From positions 17,788,754 through 17,852,753 of the forward strand of contig CM025849.1 of assembly GCA_003952965.2 (NCBI GenBank): 64,000 nucleotides of DNA. Direction: 5' to 3'. The DNA comes from Morella rubra (Eukaryota > Streptophyta > Magnoliopsida > Fagales > Myricaceae). Of the stretch, positions 1-12,668 are shown piece by piece; position 1 is the first letter of the stretch; the number at the start of each line of letters is the position of its first letter. The notes below the pieces were generated by a model, which worked only from the letters and a program-made list of their open reading frames with translations, did no database searches and was not told where the DNA came from. Made by a program: the position numbers and the translations under genes.

Positions 1-258
1 AAACACACTAGTCTCTCGGAAAAGCTCCGTAGATCGGACAACAACTCTAGCTTTTTCTAGCGATGAAGGGGAAGGTGAAACAGAAGAAAAGAAAGTAAAA
101 GAAGGGACTGAAGGACAAGACCAAGGAGAAGATAGCAGGAGATAGGGAAAAAGAGAAGTACGAGGACATTTTCGTCCCGGTTGAGAAGTACGAAGAAGAA
201 GTTGTAGTTCATCATGCGGAACCTGTCCAACCCAAGGAAAAGAAGAAGCAGCATTCCA
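1..258 (+). pseudogene. Dehydrin (SK-type) 5' fragment, frameshifted
   Basis: Relic of an acidic SKn dehydrin, a disordered LEA-type protein made under drought or cold. Three consecutive frames give the expected order: SLSEKLRRSDNNSS leading into the phosphoserine tract (about 10-54), the acidic stretch SDEGEGETEEKK (59-94), then the lysine-rich GLKDKTKEKIAG (105-140), FVPVEKYEEEVVV and a run ending PKEKKK (about 250), which is the start of a K-segment. Two small indels, one in the Ser tract and one near 100, break the frame. The 5' end lies outside the window. The homology stops abruptly at about 255 and resumes at about 918, so an insertion splits the gene. Family assignment is confident; function is lost. 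Confidence 0.8.
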
Positions 259-917
259 TTCTTTTTGGCAGCATCTTCAATGGCACAATCACATTCATCA
301 TTTTTTATCTACACAAGCTAAAGCCCATAGCATTGCATAATCACATTCTTCCCCCGAACAAACATTGCCCGATGGTTTGAGTGGGATGTGTTTGTTGGCC
401 TAGCTCTTCCTCTTATTTTGGTGCTATTTTAATATTTGGCAGATTTTGTATAACAAATTGTCATTGTATTGTTTCTAAAATTGTTACGCACAATAGGTGC
501 TTGAGAATATGCCTGAGAATATAGGAAAGTTGTTAGGATCTCAAGCGTATATATTCATTATTGTATACGATTTACAATTCAATTCAATTAAATGAAAATA
601 TTCCTCACCAATTTCTATCACTTCTTTTCTGCTCATTAATCTTCTATTTTATTAAAGACTACTGAACTATTTGGCCATTTCAATGGAGCAAATTTTTTTT
701 GGATACAATGCCATTGTTCTACTGGGCATTCAATAGATTTACAAAACAAGTCGAAGAAGGGGGATTCATGGGAAGAAGAAAACATGGGGAAGAAGAAGAA
801 GTCCGAGTAGAAAAAAAGGGAGTTGTGTTGGGGAAGAGAGAGAGACATATAAATCTTGAGCAACCCTTTGTGCTCCTTTGAACACATTTCCTTTGTACCT
901 AATCTTTTCACAAGAAA
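259..917. other. Foreign DNA splitting the dehydrin relic
   Basis: About 660 bp with no dehydrin homology lies between the two dehydrin pieces, which would otherwise join inside one K-segment. Part of it (about 540-640, with ATTCAATTCAATTAAATG) resembles the 3' end of a copia-type LTR, but no PBS or clear target duplication was found. The 640-900 part is purine-rich and holds no recognisable gene. Confidence 0.45.
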
Positions 918-1118
918 TTGGGGTTCCTCGATTTTGAAAAACTTCCAGGTCGGCCGAAGAAGACGGAAGAGATTCCTCCTCCTCCTCCTCAAACCGAGTA
1001 TGCCACAGCTGAGCTCTCAAGTCAGGAGGGCGAGGTGAAGGAGAAGAAGGGCTTCTTGGAGAAGATCAAGGAAAAGCTGCCTAGATACCACCCTGAGGGT
1101 AAAACGGGAAGCAAAAAT
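915..1118 (+). pseudogene. Dehydrin 3' fragment with a good K-segment
   Basis: Continuation of the dehydrin relic at the left edge. It begins with a damaged first K-segment (GFL..FEKLPG), then KKTEEIPPPPPQTEY, the spacer typical of SK2/SK3 dehydrins, and a near-canonical second K-segment EKKGFLEKIKEKLP at 1041-1082 followed by RYHPEGK. The K-segment is the amphipathic helix that binds membranes in dehydrins. The frame then runs into unrelated sequence at about 1118 without the usual Lys-rich end, so the 3' end is lost too. The Met codon at 918 is incidental, because homology already covers that position. Confidence 0.8.
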
Positions 1119-1289
1119 TTAAGTGGCTCACGTGGACGGTATGTGGGCTTATTACCGTCTGTATTAACGGATAAATGGGCTTCGAGGTGGTAATTGACGG
1201 AAATCAAAAGTTTGTGGGCTCAATGTCACGAAATCAAGACAAGGGGGTGCAAAGTGTCAGGCACCCCATAGTTCAGGGCTACAAAGTGT
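1119..1289. other. Spacer after the dehydrin relic
   Basis: No coding signal or recognised repeat. Confidence 0.4.
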
Positions 1290-1581
1290 AATTTTTCATT
1301 TATTTATTTTTAAAAAAATTATTTGGTGGAACATTTGTTTTTTGTATGTTTTTCCAAATCAGGTTTTCAATTTTTTTGTTTTGGGTATTTTTATTTTTAT
1401 TTTATTCTATTTTTTACATGTGGTTATATACATCAGGTACATGGCATTTTCTAAGGGTTTCCCAAATTTCACTCATACCAAATTACTGCTCTTGAAATAA
1501 AAAATTTAAAAGAATCGATCTAAAACCAAAATAGATTAAAAGCACAAGTATACTTTTAATATTTTTTCTATTTATATAATT
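1290..1581 (+). repeat. Dispersed repeat R1, copy 1 (partial)
   Basis: T-rich tract, then CATGTGGTTATATACATCAG, a TTTCCCAAATTTCACTC block and AAAATAGATTAAAAGCACA. The same order recurs at about 19170-19690, 31940-32480 and 56520-56960. This copy is cut by the satellite array at about 1582. The repeat class is unknown. Confidence 0.7.
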
Positions 1582-4500
1582 TACCATTAATAAGGCATCT
1601 ATTTATTTACTAAATTAATCTGCAATATTTTGCATTTATATTTTGTGGAATTGATCTTCGTCAATTTATTTTGCTTGATTTGCTTCTATCCTTATGTTAT
1701 TTTGTTGTTAAACAAATTAATTTAGACTATTTTGCATTTATATTTCCTTCTATGATTCTTCCTTAATTTATTTTCTTGATTAACTTCATCGTTAAGTTGT
1801 TTTATTGTTAAACAAATTAATTTGGACTATTTTGCATTATATTTTGGTCTATAAATCTCCCTTAACATATTTGTTTCATTTACTTCGTCGTTAAGTTATT
1901 TTATTATTAAGTTACTTTATCATCGTTATCTTGTATTTAAACTAGTTAATTTGAATTATTTTGCATTTATATTTTGCTATATAACTCTTCCTTAATTTAT
2001 TATCTTCATTTTCATCATTAATAAGGCATCTATTTATTAGCTAAATTAATTTGCAATATTTTGCATTTATATTTTGTGTATTGATCTTCGCTAATTTATT
2101 TGCCTGATTTACTTCTATCATTATGTTATTTTATTGTTAAACAAATTAATTTGACTATTTTGCATTTATATTTCCGTCTATAACTCTTCCTTAATTTATT
2201 TGCTTGATTAGTAGCTTCATCGTTAAGTTGTTTTATTGTTAAACAAATTAATTTGGACTATTTTGATTTATATTTTGGTCTATAAATCTCCTTTAACATA
2301 TTTGTTTCATTTACTTCGTCGTTAAGTTATTTTATTGTTATGTTACTTTATCATCGTTATCTTGTATTCAAACTAGTTAATTTGAATTATTTTGCATAAC
2401 TCTTCCTTAATTTATTCTCTTCATTTTCATCATTAATAAGGCATCTATTTATTAGCTAAATTAATATGTAATATTTTACATTTATATTTTGATATATTGA
2501 ACTTCGTTAATTTATTTGCCTAATTTACTTCTATCATTATGTTATTTTAATGTTAAACAAATTAATTTGGACTATTTTGCATTTATATTTCCGTCTATAA
2601 TTCTTTCATAATTTATTTGCTCGATTAACATCATCGTTAAGTTGTTTTATTGTTAAACAAATTAATTTGGACTATTTTGCATTTATATTTTGGTCTATAA
2701 ATCTCTCTTAACATATTTCTTTCATTTACTTCGTCATTAAGTTATTTTATCGATAAGTTACTTTATCATCGTTATCTTGTATTCAAACTAGTTAATTTGA
2801 ATTATTTTGCATTTTTATTTGGCTATATAACTCTTCCTTAATTTTATTTTCTTCATTTTCATCATTAATAAGGCATCTATTTATTAACTAAATGAATCTG
2901 CAATATTTTGTATTTATATTTTGGTGTATTGATCTTCGTTAATTTATTTTCCTTGATTTGCATCTATCATTATGTTATTTTGTTGTTAAATAAATTAATT
3001 TGGACTATTTTGCATTTATATTTTCTATAATTCTTCCTTAATTTATTTTCTTGATTAACTTCATCGTTAAGTTGTTTTATTTTAAAAAAAATTAATTTGA
3101 ACTATTTTGCATTAATTTTTGGTCTAAAAATCTCCCTTAACATATTTGTTTCATTTACTTCGTGGTTAAGTTATTTTATTGTTAAGTTACTTTATCATCG
3201 TTATTTTGTATTCAAACTAGTTAATTTGAATTATTTTGCATTTATATGTTGTTATATAGCTCTTCTTTAATTTATTCTCTTCATTAATAAGGCATTTATT
3301 TATTTACTAAATTAATTTGCAATATTTTGCATTTATATTTTGGTGTATTGATTTTCGTTAATTTATTTGCCTGATTTACTTCTATCATTATGTTATTTTA
3401 TTGTTAAACAAATTAATTTATGACTATTTTACATTTATATTTTGTCTATAATTCTTCCATAATTTATTTGCTTGATTAACATCAGCGTAAGTTGTTTTAT
3501 TGTTAAACAAATTAATTTGGACTATTTTGCATTTATATTTTGGACTATAAATCTTCTTTAACATATTTGTTTCTTTTACTTCGTCGTTAAGTTATTTTAT
3601 TGTTAAGGTACTTTATCATCGTTATCTTGTATTCAAATAAGTAATTTGAATTATTTTGCATTTATATTTTGCTATATAACTCTTCCTTAATTTATTTTTT
3701 TCATTTTCATCATTAATAAGGCATCTATTTATTAGCTAAATTAATTTGTAATATTTTGCATTTATATTTTGGTGTATTGATCTTCCTTATTTATTTGCCT
3801 AATTTACTTCTATCATTATATTATTTTATTGTTAAATAAATTACTTTGGACTATTTTGCATTTATATTTCCATCTATAATTCTTCCTTAATTTATTTGCT
3901 TGATTAACTTCATCGTTAAGTTGTTCTATTGTTAAACAAATTAATTTGAACTATTTTGCAGCTATATTTTGGTCTATAAATCTCCCTTAATATATTTGTT
4001 TAATTTACTTCGTCGTTAATTTATTCTATTGTTAAGTTACTTTATCATCGTTATCTTGTATTCAAATAAGTCAATTTAAATTATTTTGCATTTATATTTT
4101 GCTATATAACTCTTCCTTAAATTTGTTCTCTTCATTTTCATCATTAGTAAGGCATCTATTTATTAGTTAAATTAATTTATAATATTTTGCATTTATATTT
4201 TGGTGTATTGATCTTCGCTAATTTATTTGCCTGATTACTTCTATCATTATATTATTTTATTGTTAAACAAATTAATTTAGATTATTTTGCACTTAATAAT
4301 AAAATAACTTAACGACGAAGTAAATGAAACAAATATATTAAGGGAGATTTATAGACCAAAATATAATGTAAAATAGTCTAAATTAATTTGTTTAACAATA
4401 AAACAACTTAACAATGATGTTAATCAAGCAAATAAATTAAGAAGAATTATAGACGGAAATATAAATGCAAAATAATTCAAATTAATTTGTTTAACAATAA

Positions 4501-7500
4501 AATAACATAATGATAGAAGTAAATTAGGCAAATAAATTAACGAAGATCAATACACAAAAATATAAATGTAAAATATTATAAATTAATTTAACTAATAAAT
4601 AGATGCCTTATTAATGATGAAAATGAAGAGAATAAATTAAGAAAGAGTTATATAGTAAAATATAAATGCAAAATAACTAAATTGACTTGTTTGAATACAA
4701 GATAACGATGATAAAGTAACTTAACAATAAAATAACTTAACGACGAAGTAAATGAAACAAATATTAAGGGAGATTTATAGACCAAAATATAGCTGCAAAA
4801 TAGTCCAAATTAATTTGTTTAACAATAAACAACTTAACGATGAAGTTAATCAAGCAAATAAATTAAGAAGAATTATAGATGGAAATATAAATGCAAAATA
4901 GTCCAAATAATTTGTTTAACAATAAAATAACATAATGATAGAAGTAAATCAGGCAAATAAATTAGCGAAGATCAATACACCAAAATATAAATGTAAAATA
5001 TTATAAATTAATTTAGCTAATAAATAGATGCCTTATTAATGATGAAAATGAAGAAAAATAAATTAAGGAAGAGTTATATAGCAAAATATAAATGCAAAAT
5101 AATTCAAATTTACTTATTTGAATACAAGATAACGATGATAAAGTACCTTAACAATAAAATAACTTAACGGCGAAGTAAATGAAACAAATACGTTAAGGGA
5201 GATTTATAGACCAAAATATAAATGCAAAATAGTCCAAATTAATTTGTTTAACAATAGAGCAATTTAACGATGAAGTTAATCAAGAAAATAAATTAAGGAA
5301 AAATTATAGACGGAAATATAAATGCAAAATAGTCCAAATTAATTTGTTTAACAATAAAATAACATAATGATAGAAGTAAATTAGGCAAATAAATTAGCGA
5401 AGATCAATACACCAAAATATAAATGCAAAATATTACAAATTAATTTAGCTAATAAATAGATGCCTTATTAATGATGAAAATGAAGAAAAATAAATTAAGG
5501 AAGAGTTATATAGCAAAATATAAATGCAAAATAATTCAAATTAACTAATTTGAAGATAAGATAACGATGATAAGGTTTAACAATAAAATAACTTAACGAC
5601 GAAGTAAATGAAACAAATATGTTAAGGGAGATTTTTAGACCAAAATATAAATGCAAAATAGTCCAAATTAATTTGTTTAACAATAAAACAACTTAACGAT
5701 GAAGTTAATCAAATAAATAAATTAAGGAAGAATCATAGAAGAAAATATAAATGCAAAATAGTCCAAATTAATTTATTTAACAACAAAATAATATAATGAT
5801 AGAAGCAATTCAAGCAAAATAAATTAACGAAGATCAATACACCAAAATACAAATGTAAAATATTACAAATTAATTTAGCTAATAAACAGATGCCTTATTA
5901 ATGATGAAAATGAAGAGAATAAATTAAGGAAGAGTTATATAACAAAATAATTCAAATTAACTAGTTTGAATACAAGATAACGATGATAAAGTAACTTAAT
6001 AATAAAATAACTTAACGACGAAGTAAATGAAACAAATATGTTAAGTGAGATTTATAGACCAAAATATAAATGCAAAATAGTCCAAATTAATTTGTTTAAC
6101 AATAAAACAACTTAACGATGAAATTAATCAAGAAAATAAATTAAAAATTGACTAGAATACTTTGTTTAACATTTATATTACTTTAAAATGAAGAAAATAA
6201 AGTAAAAAGATTAATGGAAGCAGTTATAGACCAAAAGAGAAATTTAAAAATATTCAAATTAATTTATTTGGTAAGTAGAAAACTTAATGATGAAGAAAAT
6301 GAAGCAATAGATTAATGAAATAGTTACAGACCAAAAGATAAATTACAAATAGTCCAAATTAATTTGTTTGATGTTTAGATAACTTAAAGATTAAGACAAT
6401 GAAACAAATAGATTAATGTAACAGTTATATACCAAAAAGTAATTTACGTAAGAATTAGAAAACTAAAAGATGAAGAAAATGATGCGAATAGTTTAACCAA
6501 AAATTTATAGACCAATCATAAATTTAAAGTCATCAAAATTAAATTATGTAACAATTAGATACTTACTGATAAAGAAAATGAAACAAATAAATTAATGAAA
6601 TAGACATAGACCAAAAGATAAATTAAAAAATGGTCCAAATTAATTTGTTTAATAATTAGATAACTTAATGATGAAGAAAATGAAGTTAATGGGACCAAAA
6701 TATAAAAGAAAAATAGTCATAAGTAATTAGTTTGGAAAATATAGATTAATGGAATAATTACAGACCAAAAGATAAATTAAAAATAGTCCAAATTAATTTA
6801 TGTAACAATAAGATAAACTAATGATGAAGAAAATGAAGAAATAGATTAATAGAAAATAGAAAATAAAAAATTGAAAGACGAAAATATAAATGAAAAATAG
6901 TCTAAAATTAATTAGTTTCAACATTAGATACCTTAACATAAAAAAAGTGAAGCAAATAAATTAATGGCATAGTTGCAGACCAAAGGATAAATTAAAAATT
7001 GTCCAAATTTTATTAATAGTTAGATAACTTAATGATGAAGAAAAAGGCCCAAGAAGATAAATGGAAACCAAAAGAAAAATTTAAAAGTTTCTACTATTAA
7101 TGTAAAAAATTGAAGCAAATAACTTAATGAAATAGTTACAGACGAAAAGATAAATTAAAAGACCACAATAATTTGTTTATAACTTTTTAATATTTAGATA
7201 ACTTAATGAATAAGAAAATGAAGCAATGGAAGTAGTTATAGATCAAAAGATAAATTTAAAATCAACAAAAATTAATTTGTCTTGTAATTAGATAACTTAA
7301 TGATGAAAAAAATGAAACATATAGACTAAAATATAAATGCAAAATAGTTCAAATTAATTCATATAATAATTAGATGCCTTATTATTTATAAAAATGAAGA
7401 AAATAAATTAAGGAAAAGTTATAGAGCAAAATATAAATGCAAAATATTTCAAATTAACTAGTTTGAATACAGGATAACGATGATGAAGTAACTTAACAAT

Positions 7501-7643
7501 AAAATAACTTAACGATAAAGTAAATGAAGCAAATAAATTAAGGGAGATTAATAGACCAAAATATAAATATAAAATAGTCCAAATTAATTTGTTTAACAAT
7601 AAAATAACTTAATGATGAAGTAAATCAAGCAAATAAATTAAGG
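1582..7643. repeat. AT-rich higher-order satellite with an orientation switch
   Basis: Tandem array of units averaging about 425 bp. A GGCATCTA anchor occurs on the plus strand at 1594, 2025, 2440, 2872, 3291, 3720 and 4151 (spacing 415-432). After about 4290 the same sequence continues as reverse complement, with TAGATGCCTT anchors at about 4615, 5030, 5462 and 5892. Each unit holds four diverged monomers of about 105 bp sharing TTTTGCATTTATATTTT and TTAATTTGGACTATTTTGCA, so this is a higher-order repeat. From about 6140 to 7370 the inverted arm is strongly degraded; 7371-7643 is well conserved again. No gene lies inside. The right edge abuts a kinesin exon and the left edge cuts repeat R1. 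Confidence 0.9.
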
Positions 7644-10600
7644 TAATGCATGCTCAGTTTCCTCGATCTTTTTCTGAAGTTGCATACAACAGGGAGAAGT
7701 TTTAAGTTCTTGCACAAGATGAAAGCAGAACATAAATTTGAACGCAGTTTAACAGGTCTGTACTCATCCACCGTACCTCAGTTTTTTCAAGTCTATCACT
7801 TAGTTCTGCTGTCAAAAGTTGCTGAGAGTCGTAGAGCTCTTGAAGTTCCATAAGTTGCTGTTGAGTGTTGACAAGTCAAACCTTGATTACTTTTACTCAC
7901 ATAGTGACCAGGAAAGAACCGTAAGGAAAAACATTTTAAGGGAACATACCTTGTCCTTAGATTCCGAATCCAATTCCATGCGCTCTATTTTCTCAGCCAT
8001 TGCCTAGGGTGAAGAGAGAGAGATCAACAAAAGCTAACAACGCTTCCAATTTACTCTCAAACTCAAGTAAGAAAGAAAATAATTCCACGATCAAATGTTT
8101 TAGTAATAGCTAAACCTTCTTCTCTGCTTCTTCATGAAGATAACGGTCTCGTGGTACATAAATCCCATTCTTCTCTCTTGCAGCATAAACCTCTGTTAAG
8201 ATAAAGAAACATGTCAAACAATTTACTTATCAGCACACAAGTATCCAAACATATTCATTATCATTCACCAAAAGGTACTCCCTCTGTCCAATAATAGATG
8301 AGAGTTCAAAATGGGAAGCATTCAGATATAATACCATCCTAAACTGCTCTTTAGAAATATAGGTAGGTTCAAATTTGAGAATTTTGTTTTTGAAAAAGTG
8401 GGTTCAAGTTTGAGGGTACAACGGGAAGTTAGATGGATACATGCTTTCATTTTTTTAAACTTTTCTCTCTTCTGGGAAAGCCGAAAAGGGAGAACAGATC
8501 ATATATTGATGGGAAGAGGAAGTATTTCAGAGAGAGAGAGCAATCTAAGAAGCAGTCAACCTTGCTTTAGACGGTCAATTTCAGAGTATAAATCCTTGAT
8601 CAATGCAGATTTCATCATCTTCTGGTTGACCTGAAATAGTGATCAAATGCAAAAGGTTGCAAAGTATAATTTAACTCAATATATGAGAGAAGGATTACAC
8701 TAGTAAGAGAACGGACAAACACATTTGAATAAGCTGAACCACTTGCTGACCTCAGGTTTATTCTTGATATTTTTGGCACGGTGTGCATAATCTAGGGTGC
8801 TGAGTGTCTCTTCCAAACAATGAATGGAGGGTGAAACTGTAGCCATAATGCATATCTTTGTTTTCCCCCCCAAGGAATCCCTCAATAACCTTGTTAGTTT
8901 GCTATCCCTGATATTCCAGACACCTTAGCAAATATACTTTCCAGGTTCGCAAAAAAAGACAAAAGACGAGATACCATTTATATCATAGCTCTTACCTGTA
9001 TGGAATATGACCAGAGTGCTCAACAAGTGCATTAATAACACGACCCAGGGTAAGCAGGCTTTTATTAATCTCCCCAGCTTCCCTCGCTCTGCCCTGGAAT
9101 TGATAGTATCTTAGGAATCAAATGCTCAAAAAAAATGTGAAGGAAAAATCTTTTTCGGTACCATGCCAATAGTCATATAAGCTGAGAGCATGACATTCCT
9201 TTTATGAAATATAACCAATAAGGTCTTTCATTCAGACTAAAACACAAAGATATAGTCCCAATATGATATTCCTTGAAGCATCAATAGGCTCAATCTAATT
9301 AAGTTATTTTTGTAGTTATTAAAGTGAAATCTATTTTTGCCCCATTAATCTCATACCTCTCGGGCACCAGAGCGTGAAATATTCTCAGAACCTGCAAGGT
9401 CAACAAGGTTTAGCTTCCCACATTTTATCATCTCTTCCCCCTCTGGTGTGCACTCCTTGATGTGAATTGTGGTAGAAAATATTGAGTGAGAACGACTGCT
9501 TTGTTTGTTGAGAAGAGTTTCAGCGGTGCGCCTTTTTGCTGAACCTTTCTCCAAGATTTTGTAAATTTCATTCGCAGTACAGACTATCTCTTCTTCCAAG
9601 CCTCTCACAAATACACCCCTCTTCCATCTTCCATGAGAGCTATTGGTTTCTTAGATTTATCATCTATAAATTTTGAATTCTCCTCCAGAGCCAAAAGATC
9701 CGTAATCTCCTCATTGTACAGCTCTAAAAGTGTCACTTTCATATTATATTCAGCATTCTGAGCTTCTAATATATCAAAAATTTAACAGCTCTTGGAATAA
9801 CTCCAGCATCACTAGGAAATTCCCCATTCTGCAGAAAGAAACAAGGTATCAGCAATCACAAGCGCAGAAAGCAGAGCCTGAAACATATAAATTCGAGTCA
9901 TAGAGAGAAAGATAAACCTTTTTGACCATAAGCAAAGATAGTGCAGTTATATCCCTCAAGTACTTCATTCACAATAGGAGACACAGCCTGATCATACAAC
10001 TCCTTCTGTTGGGAGGTTGGACCAAAGACCTAAAGCGAATCATCAAACACTGGAATCATTCCCAAAGGGTAAAGGGACAGCAAAAGACAAAATCATTTGA
10101 TACACTCCAATTGTCAGGTTGACCAATAAGACCAGGGAGTGAATAAGAAAGATAGTATATAAACTTTCTGATACAAAATTTGGGACTACAAAAACAAACA
10201 AGCATACAAGATCCTAGTCTGTAAAGCAAGTCTAGTTCAATCATTCTGCTTATTTGAGGTCAGTTCCTAGCACTTCAGCGTCAAGAACAACATGAAACAC
10301 AAAATACTTACAACTTTCGTTTCTAGCATTTTTCCTGAACATTGCTCCAGAACCAAACAATAGATTAAGGAAACCACAAAAAAAGCAATTACAAATGATT
10401 CAGCGCTGCAAACCTTGTCGAAGGCAAATGTTCTATCAATCTGCTTGTTGGCTATATTCTGAACTGCTGAAACTTCCCTTCTACTCTTGCTACAAGATAT
10501 CACCACGGGCGTATGGACCCTCAACTCATCCTCACTCAATGGCCTACAAATACAATCAAATCAACAAATCACGAATCCTAAACAACCCAAAGTAGCTTAA

Positions 10601-10795
10601 CAATGCGCCAAGTTCAGATTGGAAACTCACCTGCAACGCACAAGAACCTGAACATTGACACCCTTCTCTTTTTTCATTCTTGGTGCTGGAATTCGAATCC
10701 GCAGATCGCAATTCTCGCACTGACTTATCGCTCGACCGAGGTGTCTGCGATGGCGCTAGTGATACCATTCCACCTCTTCTCTGCGTGGAATCCAT
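7644..10795 (-). pseudogene. Kinesin-5 (BIMC/Eg5-type) motor pseudogene, 3'-truncated
   Basis: Relic of a plant kinesin-5, the tetrameric plus-end motor of the spindle. Start at 10795 (MDSTQRRGG..). Exons read from splice sites: 10631-10795, 10414-10543, 9918-10029, 9357-9828, 8996-9093, 8751-8907, 8561-8630, 8116-8192, 7950-8003, 7777-7857, 7644-7673. Visible motor motifs: SSRSHSIFS (switch I) and NLVDLAGSE (switch II) in the fourth exon, [18 protein letters not shown] in the fifth, [15 protein letters not shown] in the sixth, then the start of the coiled coil. Damage: an extra A in an A-run in exon 1; about 44 nt lost after YGQ in exon 3, removing the whole P-loop; 4 nt lost after RAVK; one G lost before VFVRGLEEE. 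The gene ends mid-exon after EETEHAL at the satellite edge, so about 500 of roughly 1000 residues remain. Splice sites are intact GT-AG. Confidence 0.93.
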
Positions 10796-11462
10796 AGCTT
10801 TATCGTACTGAGAGAGTCTGACACTTTTTTCGAATCGCTAAACCTTCACTGTGACGATCGGAGACACCCCAATTTAGCATGAATCAGAACCTTGACCTTA
10901 CAATCAGAGACAAGAGTAGACTAAAGAAAAACGGATAAGGTGAAATAAGAAAAAGGAAAAAACGTAAAAAAGTGGAATGTCATTGGTAAAAGAAGGTGTT
11001 TGAGAGCTACACTGTTCTTGAATCTGAAGGTGAAATCGACTCGGCACCAAGAAGTTAAACTCGCCGAGTCAACACAGCTAGAAACTCTGTCCAAGTGATC
11101 GCACACACTCACAACTCACTCACTCTCACACTGATTTAACACTGAAAAATGCCAGACTGAACGGAAAAAAATACAGCGTAAAAAGCTTTAACCATTACTT
11201 AAAATGGAAAAAAGAAAAAAGAAAAAAAAGAAGAATGAAAACACAGAGAGCAACACATTGGTGGATCCGAGTTGGATCGAAAATGACCGATCAAAACTAA
11301 AGAGGAAGTAACAAACTCCTGAATAAAAATCTGAGAAATTGCACTGTGGATTGGAAAATGAAACTCACAGCAAGTTCTAAACGTAATGGCCGGCCTTTGA
11401 AGAGCTTGGAGTCAGTTCCGAACTACGGCTACAATTCTTTTAGAGAGAGAAAGTCTAAGAGG

Positions 11463-11499
<37 letters not shown>

Positions 11500-11691
11500 G
11501 GAGGTGTGACAGAGAAGAGAGGGAGCGTGAGTGTTTTTCTTTGTATTTAGAGCAGACAGGGAGAGAGAGAGAACTCAAATATAAGATTAAAATCTGAATA
11601 ACGTTACGAGACGTTTGGACGTTAGAGGACGGCAATGATGGCTGGGCTCCTAACGGCGTCAGCGAGATCCGTTTCCTCGAAATTTTCCGAC
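10796..11691. other. Former upstream region of the kinesin, with a (GA)n tract
   Basis: Non-coding DNA 5' of the kinesin start. It contains a (GA)n microsatellite at about 11467-11497 inside a wider purine-rich stretch (11440-11580); such GA/CT tracts are common in plant 5' UTRs and promoters. No clear TATA box could be assigned. Confidence 0.5.
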
Positions 11692-12668
11692 GTTATAAAT
11701 AGGATGTGCACCGAAAATTTCGGAAACCGGATTTCAAATTCGAATCCGGATCTCTGATATTCGACTGAGTTGGATATTTCGGATATCAAATTCGGATTCG
11801 GATCGGGTTCGGTTTTGGGCTTGACTTGAGCCGCGCGAATATGGGCCAAATTTTAACTGTTTAATAGGCTTTTTTAGTTTCTTTTTACAGATATTAGATT
11901 TGGCCTTTGGGCCAAGCTGATTGTAGCCTAAAAGAATATTTTTTTAAGCTGTTATTAGCTTTGTAATTTTGCTTGGACGGTTAGATTGGATTTGATATCT
12001 AATATGTAATATCCGGTAAAAATGACAAAATATATATATTTGCAGTGATTTAGTAACATAATGTTTTCTTTGCAAAAATTGTTCTATAAAAATATTTTCA
12101 CAACAAACCCTACAAAAACAAACATTCAAAAATAAGTTCTAATTCACACGTAATAGAACTTTGGACTTGAATGTTTGATCACATGCAAATCCAACAAAAA
12201 CAAACATTCAAGTCTTACACACTTACAAATTCTAATTAACAGAAATAACAAAATATAAACAAAAATAAACACTTCTACAGTGAAATAACAAAATATAAAC
12301 ACTAAGTCAATAACAAATAAACCAAAATGCCAACAATAAGTTACATTAAACAAAATGTCATTCCAAGTTTTCTACTACTAAAAACAATCAGTGCTTTCCA
12401 GTTTCCATCCTGTAGACAACGAATTACTGTTAGAACCTATAGAGACTAGAAGTAAATAGAAAGAGAAATAAATAAATGCAATATTAGAAGTAAGATATTA
12501 CTCACATGATGTCAGTACCACACAATGTGATAATGTCCAAAATCCAACTCATTCAAGATTCATCCAATAAGATACGCAAAGGATCAGCTTCCAATTCTAT
12601 ATAAAAAAAAAATGAAAACAACATTAAATACACAAAAAGAAGAAACAAAACAATAAATGAATTGAATT

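Noticed and set aside
636..1020. Minus-strand open frames of 84-118 residues
   Set aside because: They run antisense through the dehydrin K-segment region and its insert; composition is low-complexity with no motif.
5495..7599. Open frames of about 60 residues in the satellite (LNKLIWTILHLYFGL type)
   Set aside because: They recur only because the repeat recurs, have no start context or known family, and are low-complexity AT-driven sequence.
1582..7643. CRISPR-like array
   Set aside because: Repeats are adjoining 425-bp units without unique spacers, very AT-rich and eukaryotic in context; this is a satellite.
11346..11635. Open frames on both strands over the (GA)n tract
   Set aside because: Arg-Glu and Ser-Leu repeats produced by the microsatellite; no gene.
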